This document shows, piece after piece, positions 1 to 5,114 of a DNA stretch of 5,114 nucleotides (the stretch's first letter is position 1; every line of letters starts with the position of its first letter). This DNA is from an uncultured Clostridia bacterium (GTDB lineage: Bacteria; Bacillota; Clostridia; Christensenellales; Borkfalkiaceae). Below the pieces are notes generated by a model that had not been told where the DNA came from, ran no database searches, and saw only the letters and a list, made by a program, of their open reading frames with translations. Made by a program: the position numbers and the translations under genes. Where the stretch lies: assembly GCA_937920115.1 (NCBI GenBank), contig CALGVF010000128.1, positions 1-5,114 of the forward strand. The letters are read 5' to 3'.

Positions 1-156
1 GTAATTCGGCTCGTAATTTTTAGCCACGTTTACGCCGAGCCTCTTTTCGGGAAGGTCTCTGACGTGTCCGCCGCTCGCGTCCACCTTATACTTTCCCCCG
101 AGGTATTTCTCAATGGTTTTCGCCTTCGACGGCGACTCAACGATGATAAGTTGCAT
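1..156 (-). CDS. topA: DNA topoisomerase I (TopA), N-terminal part, cut by window edge
   Basis: Type IA topoisomerase, which relaxes negatively supercoiled DNA by nicking one strand through a 5'-phosphotyrosine link. Only the first 52 codons are present; the frame is still open at position 1. The visible part is the start of the Toprim domain: MQLIIVESPSKAKTIEKYLG at residues 1-20, with the conserved glutamate (E7) of the metal site, then GHVRDLPEKRLG at residues 30-41. Both blocks are near-diagnostic for bacterial TopA. The ATG at 156-154 is preceded by a strong GGAGGA at 166-161, about 4 nt upstream, which fixes the start. The catalytic tyrosine and the zinc-ribbon tail lie outside the window. 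The gene follows dprA by 58 bp with no terminator between them, so it is probably co-transcribed, a gene order common in Bacillota. Confidence 0.96.
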   Translation of the reverse strand, partial: MQLIIVESPSKAKTIEKYLGGKYKVDASGGHVRDLPEKRLGVNVAKNYEPNY

Positions 157-214
157 ATTTTCCTCCGATTTTCTTCTCGTTGCGGTTTTCGCCCGATAAG
201 AACACGTTTATTTT

Positions 215-1288
215 TTATTTCAATACGGACAATCTTCCGTCGGTATTTCTTACTATTACTTTCTTTATTTCGAGCGAAGCGATTACGGGAGTCAACGTCC
301 ACACCTTTTCGCCCGTCCTCAAAGCGAGTTCGTCCACGTTGTCTATACCCGATTTAATCGACTCATAGACCGACTTTTCTTTATCGTTCAGTTTTACGGC
401 GGCTGTTTTTTCAAGGGTTATCCCGAGCATAAACGCGACCTCTTCCGCGGTCTCGACTTCCGCCGCTCCGCTCTTTATAAGGTTCTTGCAAAGTTCGCCC
501 GACTTAACGCCTAAGCCGTACGGGAGACACGCTACGTCTCTTCCGTAGTCCAAAGCGTAACTCGCCGTGTACCTCGCCCCGCTGTCCGCTTCGCCGCTCA
601 CTATCAACGCGGCGTTACTTAGCCCCGCGATTATTCTGTTTCTCACGGGATAGGAATAAGTCCTCGGAGCGACTCCGCACGGGTTTTCGCTGAGCAGCAG
701 TCCGTATTTCGCAACGGAAGCCGCAAGTCCTTGTTTGCTTTTCGGATAGACGGGGTTCAGACCGCCCGCCAGAACGGATATGGTCTTGCCGCTTTTCAGA
801 GAACCCATAACCGCGGAGGTGTCGCCGCCGTCCGCAATGCCCGTTACTATCGGAACGCCGCTTTCGGCTATCGCCGTCGCAATTTCTTCGGTTTTCGCGA
901 GGTATTGCGGCAAAGTCTTTCTCGAACCGACTATCGCGAGTTTCTTCTCGCTTTTAAGCAGTTCTTTGTTGCCTTTATAGTACAAAATCAACGGGAAAAC
1001 GGGCGTTTGCTTCAAAAGTTCGGGATAATCTTCCGAGTAGAAAGGAATTATCCCGTCAAGTCCTTGCACGGATTTTCCTATACGTTCCTCGACGATTTTC
1101 CTGTTTCGCATAACCTGCGAAATCGAAAGTCCTATTTCGGGTTTAGTCGCCGCGAAAAACTTTTCGACTTCTTCGGGCTTCGGAAAGCCGTCGAAGTTTT
1201 CCAAAAGTTTGCGTTTTATTTTATAGTCAAGCCCCTCGAACGAGTCGATAAATATCGCGAACTCGTCTCTTTCGGAAATTTCCGTCAT
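215..1288 (-). CDS. dprA: DNA-processing protein DprA (Smf family), divergent
   Basis: Cytoplasmic ssDNA-binding protein that protects DNA taken up during transformation and loads RecA on it. The product is 357 aa, a usual length. Layout: N-terminal helical SAM-like region at about 1-75; Rossmann-like DprA core at about 80-280 with EDYPELL (86-92), IVGSRKT (119-125), GIADGGD (150-156), YP (181-182), SEN (200-202), RNRIIAGLS (216-224) and SGARYTA (236-242); C-terminal winged-helix domain at about 300-357. The core is clearly DprA, but several signature positions differ: GIADGGDTSAV where GxAxGID..AH is usual, SGARYTA where SG(S/T)LxTA is usual, and LPYG where VPG is usual. The start ATG at 1288-1286 overlaps the comM stop as ATGA, indicating translational coupling; a modest AGAGG lies at 1302-1298. 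TAA stop at 217-215. The family assignment is firm; full RecA-loading activity is not guaranteed. Confidence 0.95.
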   Translation of the reverse strand: MTEISERDEFAIFIDSFEGLDYKIKRKLLENFDGFPKPEEVEKFFAATKPEIGLSISQVMRNRKIVEERIGKSVQGLDGIIPFYSEDYPELLKQTPVFPLILYYKGNKELLKSEKKLAIVGSRKTLPQYLAKTEEIATAIAESGVPIVTGIADGGDTSAVMGSLKSGKTISVLAGGLNPVYPKSKQGLAASVAKYGLLLSENPCGVAPRTYSYPVRNRIIAGLSNAALIVSGEADSGARYTASYALDYGRDVACLPYGLGVKSGELCKNLIKSGAAEVETAEEVAFMLGITLEKTAAVKLNDKEKSVYESIKSGIDNVDELALRTGEKVWTLTPVIASLEIKKVIVRNTDGRLSVLK

Positions 1289-2802
1289 AAATCGTCGCCT
1301 CTGTAACTTATAGCCTCTAACAAATGGTTAGTTTCTATATTTTCGGATAGTTCCATATCGGCGATAGTCCTTGCGACTTTCAATATTCTGCTCCTCGCCC
1401 TCGCCGACATTTTGAGCGACTCGAAAGCATAACGGAGTACGTCCTCGCCCTCTGCGGACAATTTACAGTATTTTTTAATATGCTTTTCGCTCATTTCGCC
1501 GTTGGAAGTTATCCCGTCGTCCTTAAACCTTTCCAACTGAACCGCTCTTGTCCTGTTTACCCGTTTTCTGACCTCTTCGGAACTCTCGGACTCTTCGCCC
1601 GAAGCCAAATCGTCGTATTTTACGTTGTCAACGTTTATTCTTATGTCCATTCTGTCAAGAAGCGGACCCGAGATTTTCTCTTTATACCTCTTTATCTGAT
1701 AGGGCGAACAGGTACATTCCCTGTCTTTCGAGCCGTAATAGCCGCACGGACAAGGGTTCATACTGCCGACCAATACGAAGTTTGCGGGATAGCGATAGTT
1801 CGCCTTTACCCTCGAAACGGTGATTTCTCTGTCCTCAAGCGGCTGACGGAGACTTTCGAGAACGCTTCTCGGATATTCGGGCATTTCGTCCAGAAACAAC
1901 ACGCCGTTGTGAGCGAGACTCACCATTCCCGGTTTCGCCGACTGACCGCCGCCCGTAATCGAAGCCGCCGAAGCGGTGTGATGCGGAGACATAAACGGGC
2001 GTTTTAAAACTATGCCTTCCGAGCCTTTGAGCGTTCCCGCCACGCTGTGAATTTTCGTTGTTTCGAGTGCCTCTGCGAAACTCATATCGGGCATTATGGA
2101 CGGTATGCACTTCGCAAGCATAGTCTTGCCCGCTCCGGGGGGACCTTCCAGAATTATATTGTGGTTGCCGCTCACGGCGACTTCCAAAGCCCGCCTTGCG
2201 ACGAACTGTCCTCTGACATACTTTAAATCGTTGTCGTACTCGCCGCTTTTCGCGTCGTTTTCGTAGTTTTTGAGTTCGACCTTTTTAAGTTCGCTCTTGC
2301 CCTCGATAAAGTCGCAGACCTCTTTTAAGGTACTCGCGACGAACACGTTTATTCCGTCGATATAGCCGCCTTCCTGCTCGTTTTCCTTAGGAATAATAAC
2401 GCTTTTCACGCCGTTTTCCCTTGCGGAAATCAAAGTGGGAAGTATTCCGTTTATACCTCTTATGCCGCCGTCGAGCGAGAGTTCGCCGACCATTACGGGG
2501 CTGTTTTTCATATCGCCCAACTGTCCGTCCGCGGCGATTATTCCGACCGCTATCGGTAGGTCTAACCCCGCTCCCTCTTTTTTGAGTTCGGCGGGGGCGA
2601 GATTGACGGTTATCTTGTGTACGGGAAACTTCTTGCCGCTGTTTTTGACCGCCGACCTTACTCTTTCCTTGGACTCCTTGACCGCCGCGTCGGGAAGCCC
2701 GACTATTTCAAAAGCGGGAAGTCCTAAATTAGTATCAACTTCGACGTCGACCGCGTTCCCCTCTAAACCCGTAAGCACGTAACCCGTGGTTTTTGCCAAC
2801 AT
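1285..2802 (-). CDS. comM: ComM/YifB family AAA+ ATPase (Mg-chelatase-like)
   Basis: ATP-driven hexameric helicase that, in the characterised ComM of Vibrio, promotes branch migration so that transforming DNA is integrated over long tracts. It was formerly annotated as a magnesium chelatase subunit. The protein is 505 aa, full length for the family. Layout: N-terminal ChlI/S5-fold domain at about 1-165 (GLPAFEIVGLPDAAVKESKE at 27-46, VNLAPAELKKEG at 66-77); AAA+ module at about 190-395 with Walker A GPPGAGKT (220-227), MSPHHTASAASITGGG (271-286), Walker B VLFLDE (301-306), and LLDRMD (381-386) carrying a likely arginine finger; C-terminal Mg-chelatase helical domain at about 400-500. A cysteine cluster, CPC at 351-353 and CTC at 363-365, is the usual YifB zinc-type insert. 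The ATG start has AAGGGG at 2817-2812, 9 nt upstream. All ATPase motifs are intact. It overlaps dprA by 4 bp, which fits a joint role in DNA uptake or recombination. Confidence 0.97.
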   Translation of the reverse strand: MLAKTTGYVLTGLEGNAVDVEVDTNLGLPAFEIVGLPDAAVKESKERVRSAVKNSGKKFPVHKITVNLAPAELKKEGAGLDLPIAVGIIAADGQLGDMKNSPVMVGELSLDGGIRGINGILPTLISARENGVKSVIIPKENEQEGGYIDGINVFVASTLKEVCDFIEGKSELKKVELKNYENDAKSGEYDNDLKYVRGQFVARRALEVAVSGNHNIILEGPPGAGKTMLAKCIPSIMPDMSFAEALETTKIHSVAGTLKGSEGIVLKRPFMSPHHTASAASITGGGQSAKPGMVSLAHNGVLFLDEMPEYPRSVLESLRQPLEDREITVSRVKANYRYPANFVLVGSMNPCPCGYYGSKDRECTCSPYQIKRYKEKISGPLLDRMDIRINVDNVKYDDLASGEESESSEEVRKRVNRTRAVQLERFKDDGITSNGEMSEKHIKKYCKLSAEGEDVLRYAFESLKMSARARSRILKVARTIADMELSENIETNHLLEAISYRGDDL

Positions 2803-2827
2803 TTCTTTTTACCCCTTGTAAAACCGT

Positions 2828-2857
2828 ATTATTACCCTTAAAACTTAAATTTGCCAA
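2828..2857 (-). promoter_or_regulatory. Candidate sigma-A promoter for comM-dprA-topA
   Basis: On the minus strand, TTGGCA (2857-2852) matches the -35 consensus at 5 of 6 positions. It is followed after 18 bp by AATAAT (2833-2828), a 5 of 6 match to TATAAT. The expected start point near 2820 would give a leader of about 18 nt holding the AAGGGG ribosome site. The -35 hexamer lies inside the outer copy of the 24-bp duplication. This is a consensus match only, so it is moderate evidence; the cluster could also be read from the promoter upstream of the membrane-protein gene. Confidence 0.45.
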
Positions 2858-2892
2858 CCGTATAAAATCTAAATCTGCCAACCGTATAAAAT
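2846..2892 (-). repeat. 24-bp-period tandem duplication spanning a stop codon
   Basis: Positions 2846-2868 and 2870-2892 are identical at 22 of 23 bases, with a period of exactly 24 bp. The core TGCCAACCGTATAAAAT (plus strand) occurs at 2852-2868 and 2876-2892. The inner copy is the end of the membrane-protein gene, coding ILYGWQI then TAG. The outer copy continues in the same frame as ILYGWQI then TAA. The two differences, CAG/CAA and TAG/TAA, are both silent. The outer copy also carries the TTGGCA of the candidate comM promoter. Confidence 0.93.
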
Positions 2893-4689
2893 ATTTTTCG
2901 CCGTCTCGGAAACCGCTATTCCCGTAAACCCGACGTAGCCCATGGCGAACGTTACGAAACTAAGCCCCGTAACCGCCGCGAAAGTTATAATCGCCTTTTT
3001 GCCGTAAGCCTTTTCGGCGGCGAAGAACGCGAGGGCTATCGTCACCGAACAAAACGCCGAAGCGGCGGCGAACCCGATTACCGACGAATTGCCGAAAAAT
3101 ACGGGTAGAAGCGTTGCGACGAGAGCCGAAATTACCATTTTCGACCTGTTCGCGATTTTCGCCGAAGCGTAACCGAGCCGTTTCGATTTTTTCCCGAATA
3201 CCGCGAGCAGAATCAAAGCCGCGACGGACAATACGAACAGTCCGCCCGTTATATAATTCGCGAACGCATAATACCCCTTTCCGAGGTCGTCCGACCCCAA
3301 GCCGATTAAAAGCCCGAACGGGTTTAAAGCGTACCCGAATGAGAACGCTCCGCCGTAATGTTTAAGGAGCGAGCCGACAAAGCCGCCGCCGTAAGTCGCT
3401 TTAAGCGAAGCCGAGAAAAACGCCGCGGATATGAGCGTTATGGCAATCGGAAGAACTACGAGACACAAAGGAATCGCTATCCAAAGAGTAACTCTTCCTT
3501 TTCTGTAAGCCATATATACGTTTTCTTTTTCGAGACCTTTCGCCTCTTTTTCCTGCGTTTTGAACTGTTTTTTCGCCCTTATCGCCGCGAATATCAGAAT
3601 GGCGATTATGCCCGTTATCGCAGTTAAAGCGGAGCGGTCGGAGGCTAAGGCGAAACCGTAAAAAAGACCCGCAAAACAGAGATTTTTAACCCCGTCTCTG
3701 CCGTATTTCATATCGTAGTCGTTTATGAAGAACTTTATCGAGAATGCGAAAGCCGCGATTATAAAGCACGGCGAAACCGAGCCGTAAGCCGTGAGCGAAG
3801 CCGAGAAAATCTGACCCGAACACAACGCAAGCAAAGTCGCGAGTACGGATATTTCGCTTTTGCCGAACAGCGTTTCGACTATATAATACACGATGAGCAG
3901 CGAGGCGAAACCCGCGAGCATGGAGAAAAATCTCAACCCGAACGTGTTTACGCCGAAAATTCTCGTCCCGACAGCGTTTAAAAGGGTATTTAAAAAGCCG
4001 TACCCCACGAATTTTTCGCCGTCGATTATCGCGTTTATCGCCGAAATTTCGTCGAGTTCCCTGTCGGTAAAGTTGTACGCTTTACTTTGCGACGCGGTAA
4101 AATACGACTGCTCGTCGATAAGTCCGCCGTAGTTCTTTTCTCCCTCGAACGAGGAATGTTGAACCATCGATACGCTTATGAGTTTGCCGTCATTATCCAA
4201 AAACGCGAGTTCGGCGACGTCCATATCGTCGCTCGTGTGGAACCTTACGCGTTCGTACCCGACCGTTCTTTCGCCGCCATCATAGATTTTTATCCACCTG
4301 TAAAGGCTAGTTTTGCCGTTTAAATATATTCTGTTTTCCTTGTTCGCCCCGATTCTCGTGGTGTAAGTGCCGCCCTCTAAGAAGGTGTCGGAACGGGGAC
4401 CGAAATCGAATACGAGATTGATATAATCGCCGCCCTCTTCGTCCGAATGCCACGAGCGGACTTCGCCCACGAACGCGTAAATTTTGTTTACCTGACCGTC
4501 GCCGAGGTCTAAAACTACGTTCGAGGTCTTATTCGACAGCGGCTCGCCGCCGCTCGTAGTTCTCGCCTCCACCGTCGAATAAACGCTTTTCGGCATTTTC
4601 GCGGAAGAAGCCGCAAACGCTCCCGTCAGGATATAGAAGAGAGCGAGGACGAGAGCCGTTATTAAAAATGTTAAACCGTTTTTCTTCAT
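2869..4689 (-). CDS. Polytopic membrane protein, divergent PMT/GT39-like glycosyltransferase
   Basis: Probably related to GT-C enzymes that transfer sugar from a polyprenyl-phosphate donor outside the membrane; substrate unknown. Residues are numbered from the ATG (606 aa). A transmembrane anchor at about 4-26 is followed by an extracytoplasmic beta-rich stretch at about 53-175 (YRWIKI at 130-135, ELAFLDNDGKLI near 160-171), resembling discoidin-like domains. An acidic IDEQSYF (D192, E193) follows at the place of the catalytic DE of PMT enzymes, then FGVNTFGLRFFSMLAG (245-260) with the usual arginine. About ten more hydrophobic segments run to the C-terminus (near 250-275, 280-299, 304-322, 337-349, 355-370, 400-425, 477-499, 518-533, 538-558, 566-593). 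The usual HPPL motif and the second acidic motif (R.A..D) are not seen, so activity is uncertain. Start: ATG at 4689-4687 has AAGGA 13 nt upstream; an in-frame TTG at 4722-4720, with AAGGG 11 nt upstream, would add 11 hydrophilic residues. ATG is preferred because it sits directly before the anchor. Confidence 0.88.
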   Translation of the reverse strand: MKKNGLTFLITALVLALFYILTGAFAASSAKMPKSVYSTVEARTTSGGEPLSNKTSNVVLDLGDGQVNKIYAFVGEVRSWHSDEEGGDYINLVFDFGPRSDTFLEGGTYTTRIGANKENRIYLNGKTSLYRWIKIYDGGERTVGYERVRFHTSDDMDVAELAFLDNDGKLISVSMVQHSSFEGEKNYGGLIDEQSYFTASQSKAYNFTDRELDEISAINAIIDGEKFVGYGFLNTLLNAVGTRIFGVNTFGLRFFSMLAGFASLLIVYYIVETLFGKSEISVLATLLALCSGQIFSASLTAYGSVSPCFIIAAFAFSIKFFINDYDMKYGRDGVKNLCFAGLFYGFALASDRSALTAITGIIAILIFAAIRAKKQFKTQEKEAKGLEKENVYMAYRKGRVTLWIAIPLCLVVLPIAITLISAAFFSASLKATYGGGFVGSLLKHYGGAFSFGYALNPFGLLIGLGSDDLGKGYYAFANYITGGLFVLSVAALILLAVFGKKSKRLGYASAKIANRSKMVISALVATLLPVFFGNSSVIGFAAASAFCSVTIALAFFAAEKAYGKKAIITFAAVTGLSFVTFAMGYVGFTGIAVSETAKNILYGWQI

Positions 4690-4759
4690 AGGCGAAACCG
4701 TTTCCTTTTCTATGCCAGACAAGAATAATACAACCCTTGTCCGATACGTTTATTTCCGC

Positions 4760-4788
4760 ATTATAATACAACGCCTATTAATATACAA
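4760..4788 (-). promoter_or_regulatory. Sigma-A-type promoter of the membrane-protein gene
   Basis: A perfect TATAAT (4765-4760, minus strand) lies exactly 17 bp downstream of TTGTAT (4788-4783), a weak -35 with only its TTG matching. Transcription would start near 4753, leaving a leader of about 63 nt before the ATG at 4689 or about 30 nt before the TTG at 4722. The surroundings are AT-rich, as expected for a promoter, and the upstream terminator at 4862-4886 isolates it from earlier transcription. A 10-bp sequence touching the -10 recurs inside the leader (see findings). Confidence 0.6.
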
Positions 4789-4831
4789 CTATTTTTTGAG
4801 TTTGTAAACAGATTTTATAGGGTTTTACCTA

Positions 4832-4859
4832 CTTTTCATTATATATATATTATGAAAAG
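4832..4859. repeat. AT-rich near-perfect 28-bp palindrome
   Basis: CTTTTCAT (4832-4839) and ATGAAAAG (4852-4859) are perfect inverted repeats. The TATATATATATT between them pairs with itself except for one T-T mismatch (4840 with 4851), giving 13 of 14 paired positions. It stands 3 bp from the terminator hairpin and about 44 bp upstream of the -35 of the membrane-protein promoter. It could be a protein binding site, a second terminator hairpin, or only an AT-rich cruciform. Confidence 0.7.
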
Positions 4860-4861
4860 AC

Positions 4862-4886
4862 AAAAAACCGCTTTTTCGGCGGTTTT
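4862..4886 (-). terminator. Rho-independent terminator, possibly bidirectional
   Basis: AAAACCGC (4864-4871) pairs with GCGGTTTT (4879-4886) around a 7-nt loop TTTTTCG. On the minus strand the stem is followed by six Ts (4867-4862), then G and a further T-rich run; on the plus strand only four Ts follow. Minus is therefore the better direction, ending a transcript that enters from beyond 5114. No plus-strand gene ends near it. Confidence 0.72.
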
Positions 4887-4925
4887 CCTGCTTTTCGATT
4901 CGGGATATTCTCTTCCGTTTTATCT

Positions 4926-5032
4926 AAATTTCTTACTTTCCCTTTTGGAACAGTCTCTCATATTCCCAAATTACTTGCTTTCCCCTGTGGAATAGGCTCG
5001 CCCGTTTCCAAATTACTTGCTTTCCCCTTTGG
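4926..5032. repeat. Imperfect 42-bp tandem repeats with internal hairpins
   Basis: Three units begin with AAATT at 4926, 4968 and 5010, an exact 42-bp spacing. Units 1 and 2 agree at 31 of 42 positions over their full length. Units 2 and 3 agree at 22 of their first 23 positions (AAATTACTTGCTTTCCCC shared) and then diverge. A more degenerate copy may precede them at about 4887-4925. Each unit has a short inverted repeat at the same place: TTCC/GGAA in units 1 and 2, TCCCC/GGGGA with loop TTT in unit 3. No convincing gene runs through it. The spacing is not that of a CRISPR array, because similarity extends through whole units and no distinct spacers exist. Confidence 0.82.
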
Positions 5033-5077
5033 GGAGAGTGGATTTTGCGAACGGAGCGAACAAAAGACGAGAGAGGT
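5013..5077. repeat. Dispersed intergenic repeat resembling those of gut Clostridia
   Basis: Read on the minus strand this has the order ACCTCTCTCGTC, a 5-bp stem TTTTG/CAAAA (5065-5061 and 5047-5043) around a 13-nt loop, TCCACT, then CTCCCCAAAGGGGAAAGCAAG. Many gut Clostridia carry intergenic repeats of this plan: CCTCTC, a variable small hairpin, then an AGCTCCCC..GGGGAGC-like hairpin. The resemblance is from memory and the exact sequence is not claimed as known. It merges into unit 3 of the 42-bp array, so the array may have grown from the right end of this element. Confidence 0.5.
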
Positions 5078-5114
5078 CTATCTTTCTCAAAGTTTTACGA
5101 ATCTCGTCTACCGT
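5013..5114 (-). other. Possible 3' end of an upstream minus-strand gene
   Basis: From the window edge one minus-strand frame is open for 33 codons, beginning TVDEIRKTLRKIDLSRLL and ending in a TAA at 5015-5013. The first dozen codons look protein-like, but the last twenty or so lie inside the dispersed repeat. Either an upstream gene ends by reading into the repeat, or this is non-coding sequence that happens to be open. The minus-directed terminator at 4862-4886 supports some minus-strand transcript arriving from beyond the window. No family is recognised. Confidence 0.22.

Noticed and set aside
157..214. Possible terminator or promoter between dprA and topA
   Set aside because: No hairpin with a T-run and no paired -35/-10 boxes were found; only the strong topA ribosome site is supported.
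731..1306. Long plus-strand open frame antisense to dprA (191 codons)
   Set aside because: It lies fully opposite a convincing dprA, has low-complexity F/R-rich composition and no family motif. It is a reading-frame shadow.
1480..2007. Plus-strand open frame antisense to comM (175 codons)
   Set aside because: It is opposite the conserved AAA+ module of comM and has no recognisable domain.
4529..4771. Minus-strand 80-codon frame overlapping the start of the membrane-protein gene
   Set aside because: It is out of frame with the membrane gene, has R/E/G-rich shadow-like composition, and its ATG would lie upstream of the predicted transcription start.
4852..4995. Plus-strand 47-codon ORF starting MKRQKTAFSAVFLLF
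   Set aside because: The ATG is inside the palindrome with only AT repeats upstream and no ribosome site; the ORF runs through the terminator hairpin and repeat units.
4926..5051. Repeat cluster as a CRISPR array
   Set aside because: Similarity between units 1 and 2 covers the full 42 bp, there are no fixed repeats alternating with unrelated spacers, and no cas gene is present.
4938..5097. Minus-strand open frame with a 14-residue repeated peptide (RGKQVIW...)
   Set aside because: It has no ATG or credible alternative start, all three frames stay open for long stretches in this repeat, and the periodicity is explained by the 42-bp DNA repeat.

Overview
The window is a stretch of bacterial chromosome with every supportable gene on the minus strand. 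Read 5'->3' on that strand, the order is: possible end of an upstream gene / repeat cluster, terminator, promoter, polytopic PMT-like glycosyltransferase, comM (yifB), dprA, and the first 52 codons of topA. The dprA-topA order and the protein sequences point to Bacillota. A gut-type clostridial lineage is likely, because the region near 5013-5077 resembles the hairpin-bearing dispersed repeats common between genes in gut Clostridia. The lineage is inferred from memory of these families, with no search run.

Region by region. 1-156 is the start of DNA topoisomerase I. 157-214 is a short spacer with a strong ribosome binding site and no visible terminator. 215-1288 is DprA, which loads RecA on incoming single-stranded DNA. 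1285-2802 is ComM/YifB, an AAA+ branch-migration helicase, joined to dprA by an ATGA stop/start overlap. 2803-2868 holds a plausible promoter for comM and one copy of a 24-bp tandem duplication whose other copy is the last codons and stop of the next gene. 2869-4689 is a large membrane protein of the PMT/GT39-like glycosyltransferase type, with an extracytoplasmic beta-rich domain and unusually degraded active-site motifs. 4690-5114 has no convincing complete gene. It holds a promoter with a perfect TATAAT, an AT-rich near-perfect palindrome, a rho-independent terminator, and imperfect 42-bp tandem repeats each carrying a small hairpin.

ComM and DprA both act on single-stranded DNA taken up during natural transformation or formed in recombination, and TopA follows them as a housekeeping gene. 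The glycosyltransferase-like gene is probably not functionally linked. It has its own promoter, although no terminator separates it from comM, so read-through is likely.

I see no clear new multi-gene system. The most unusual items are the tandem duplication that includes a stop codon and re-encodes the same C-terminal peptide, the motif-poor PMT-like protein, the 42-bp hairpin repeats, and a DprA with several family signature positions changed.
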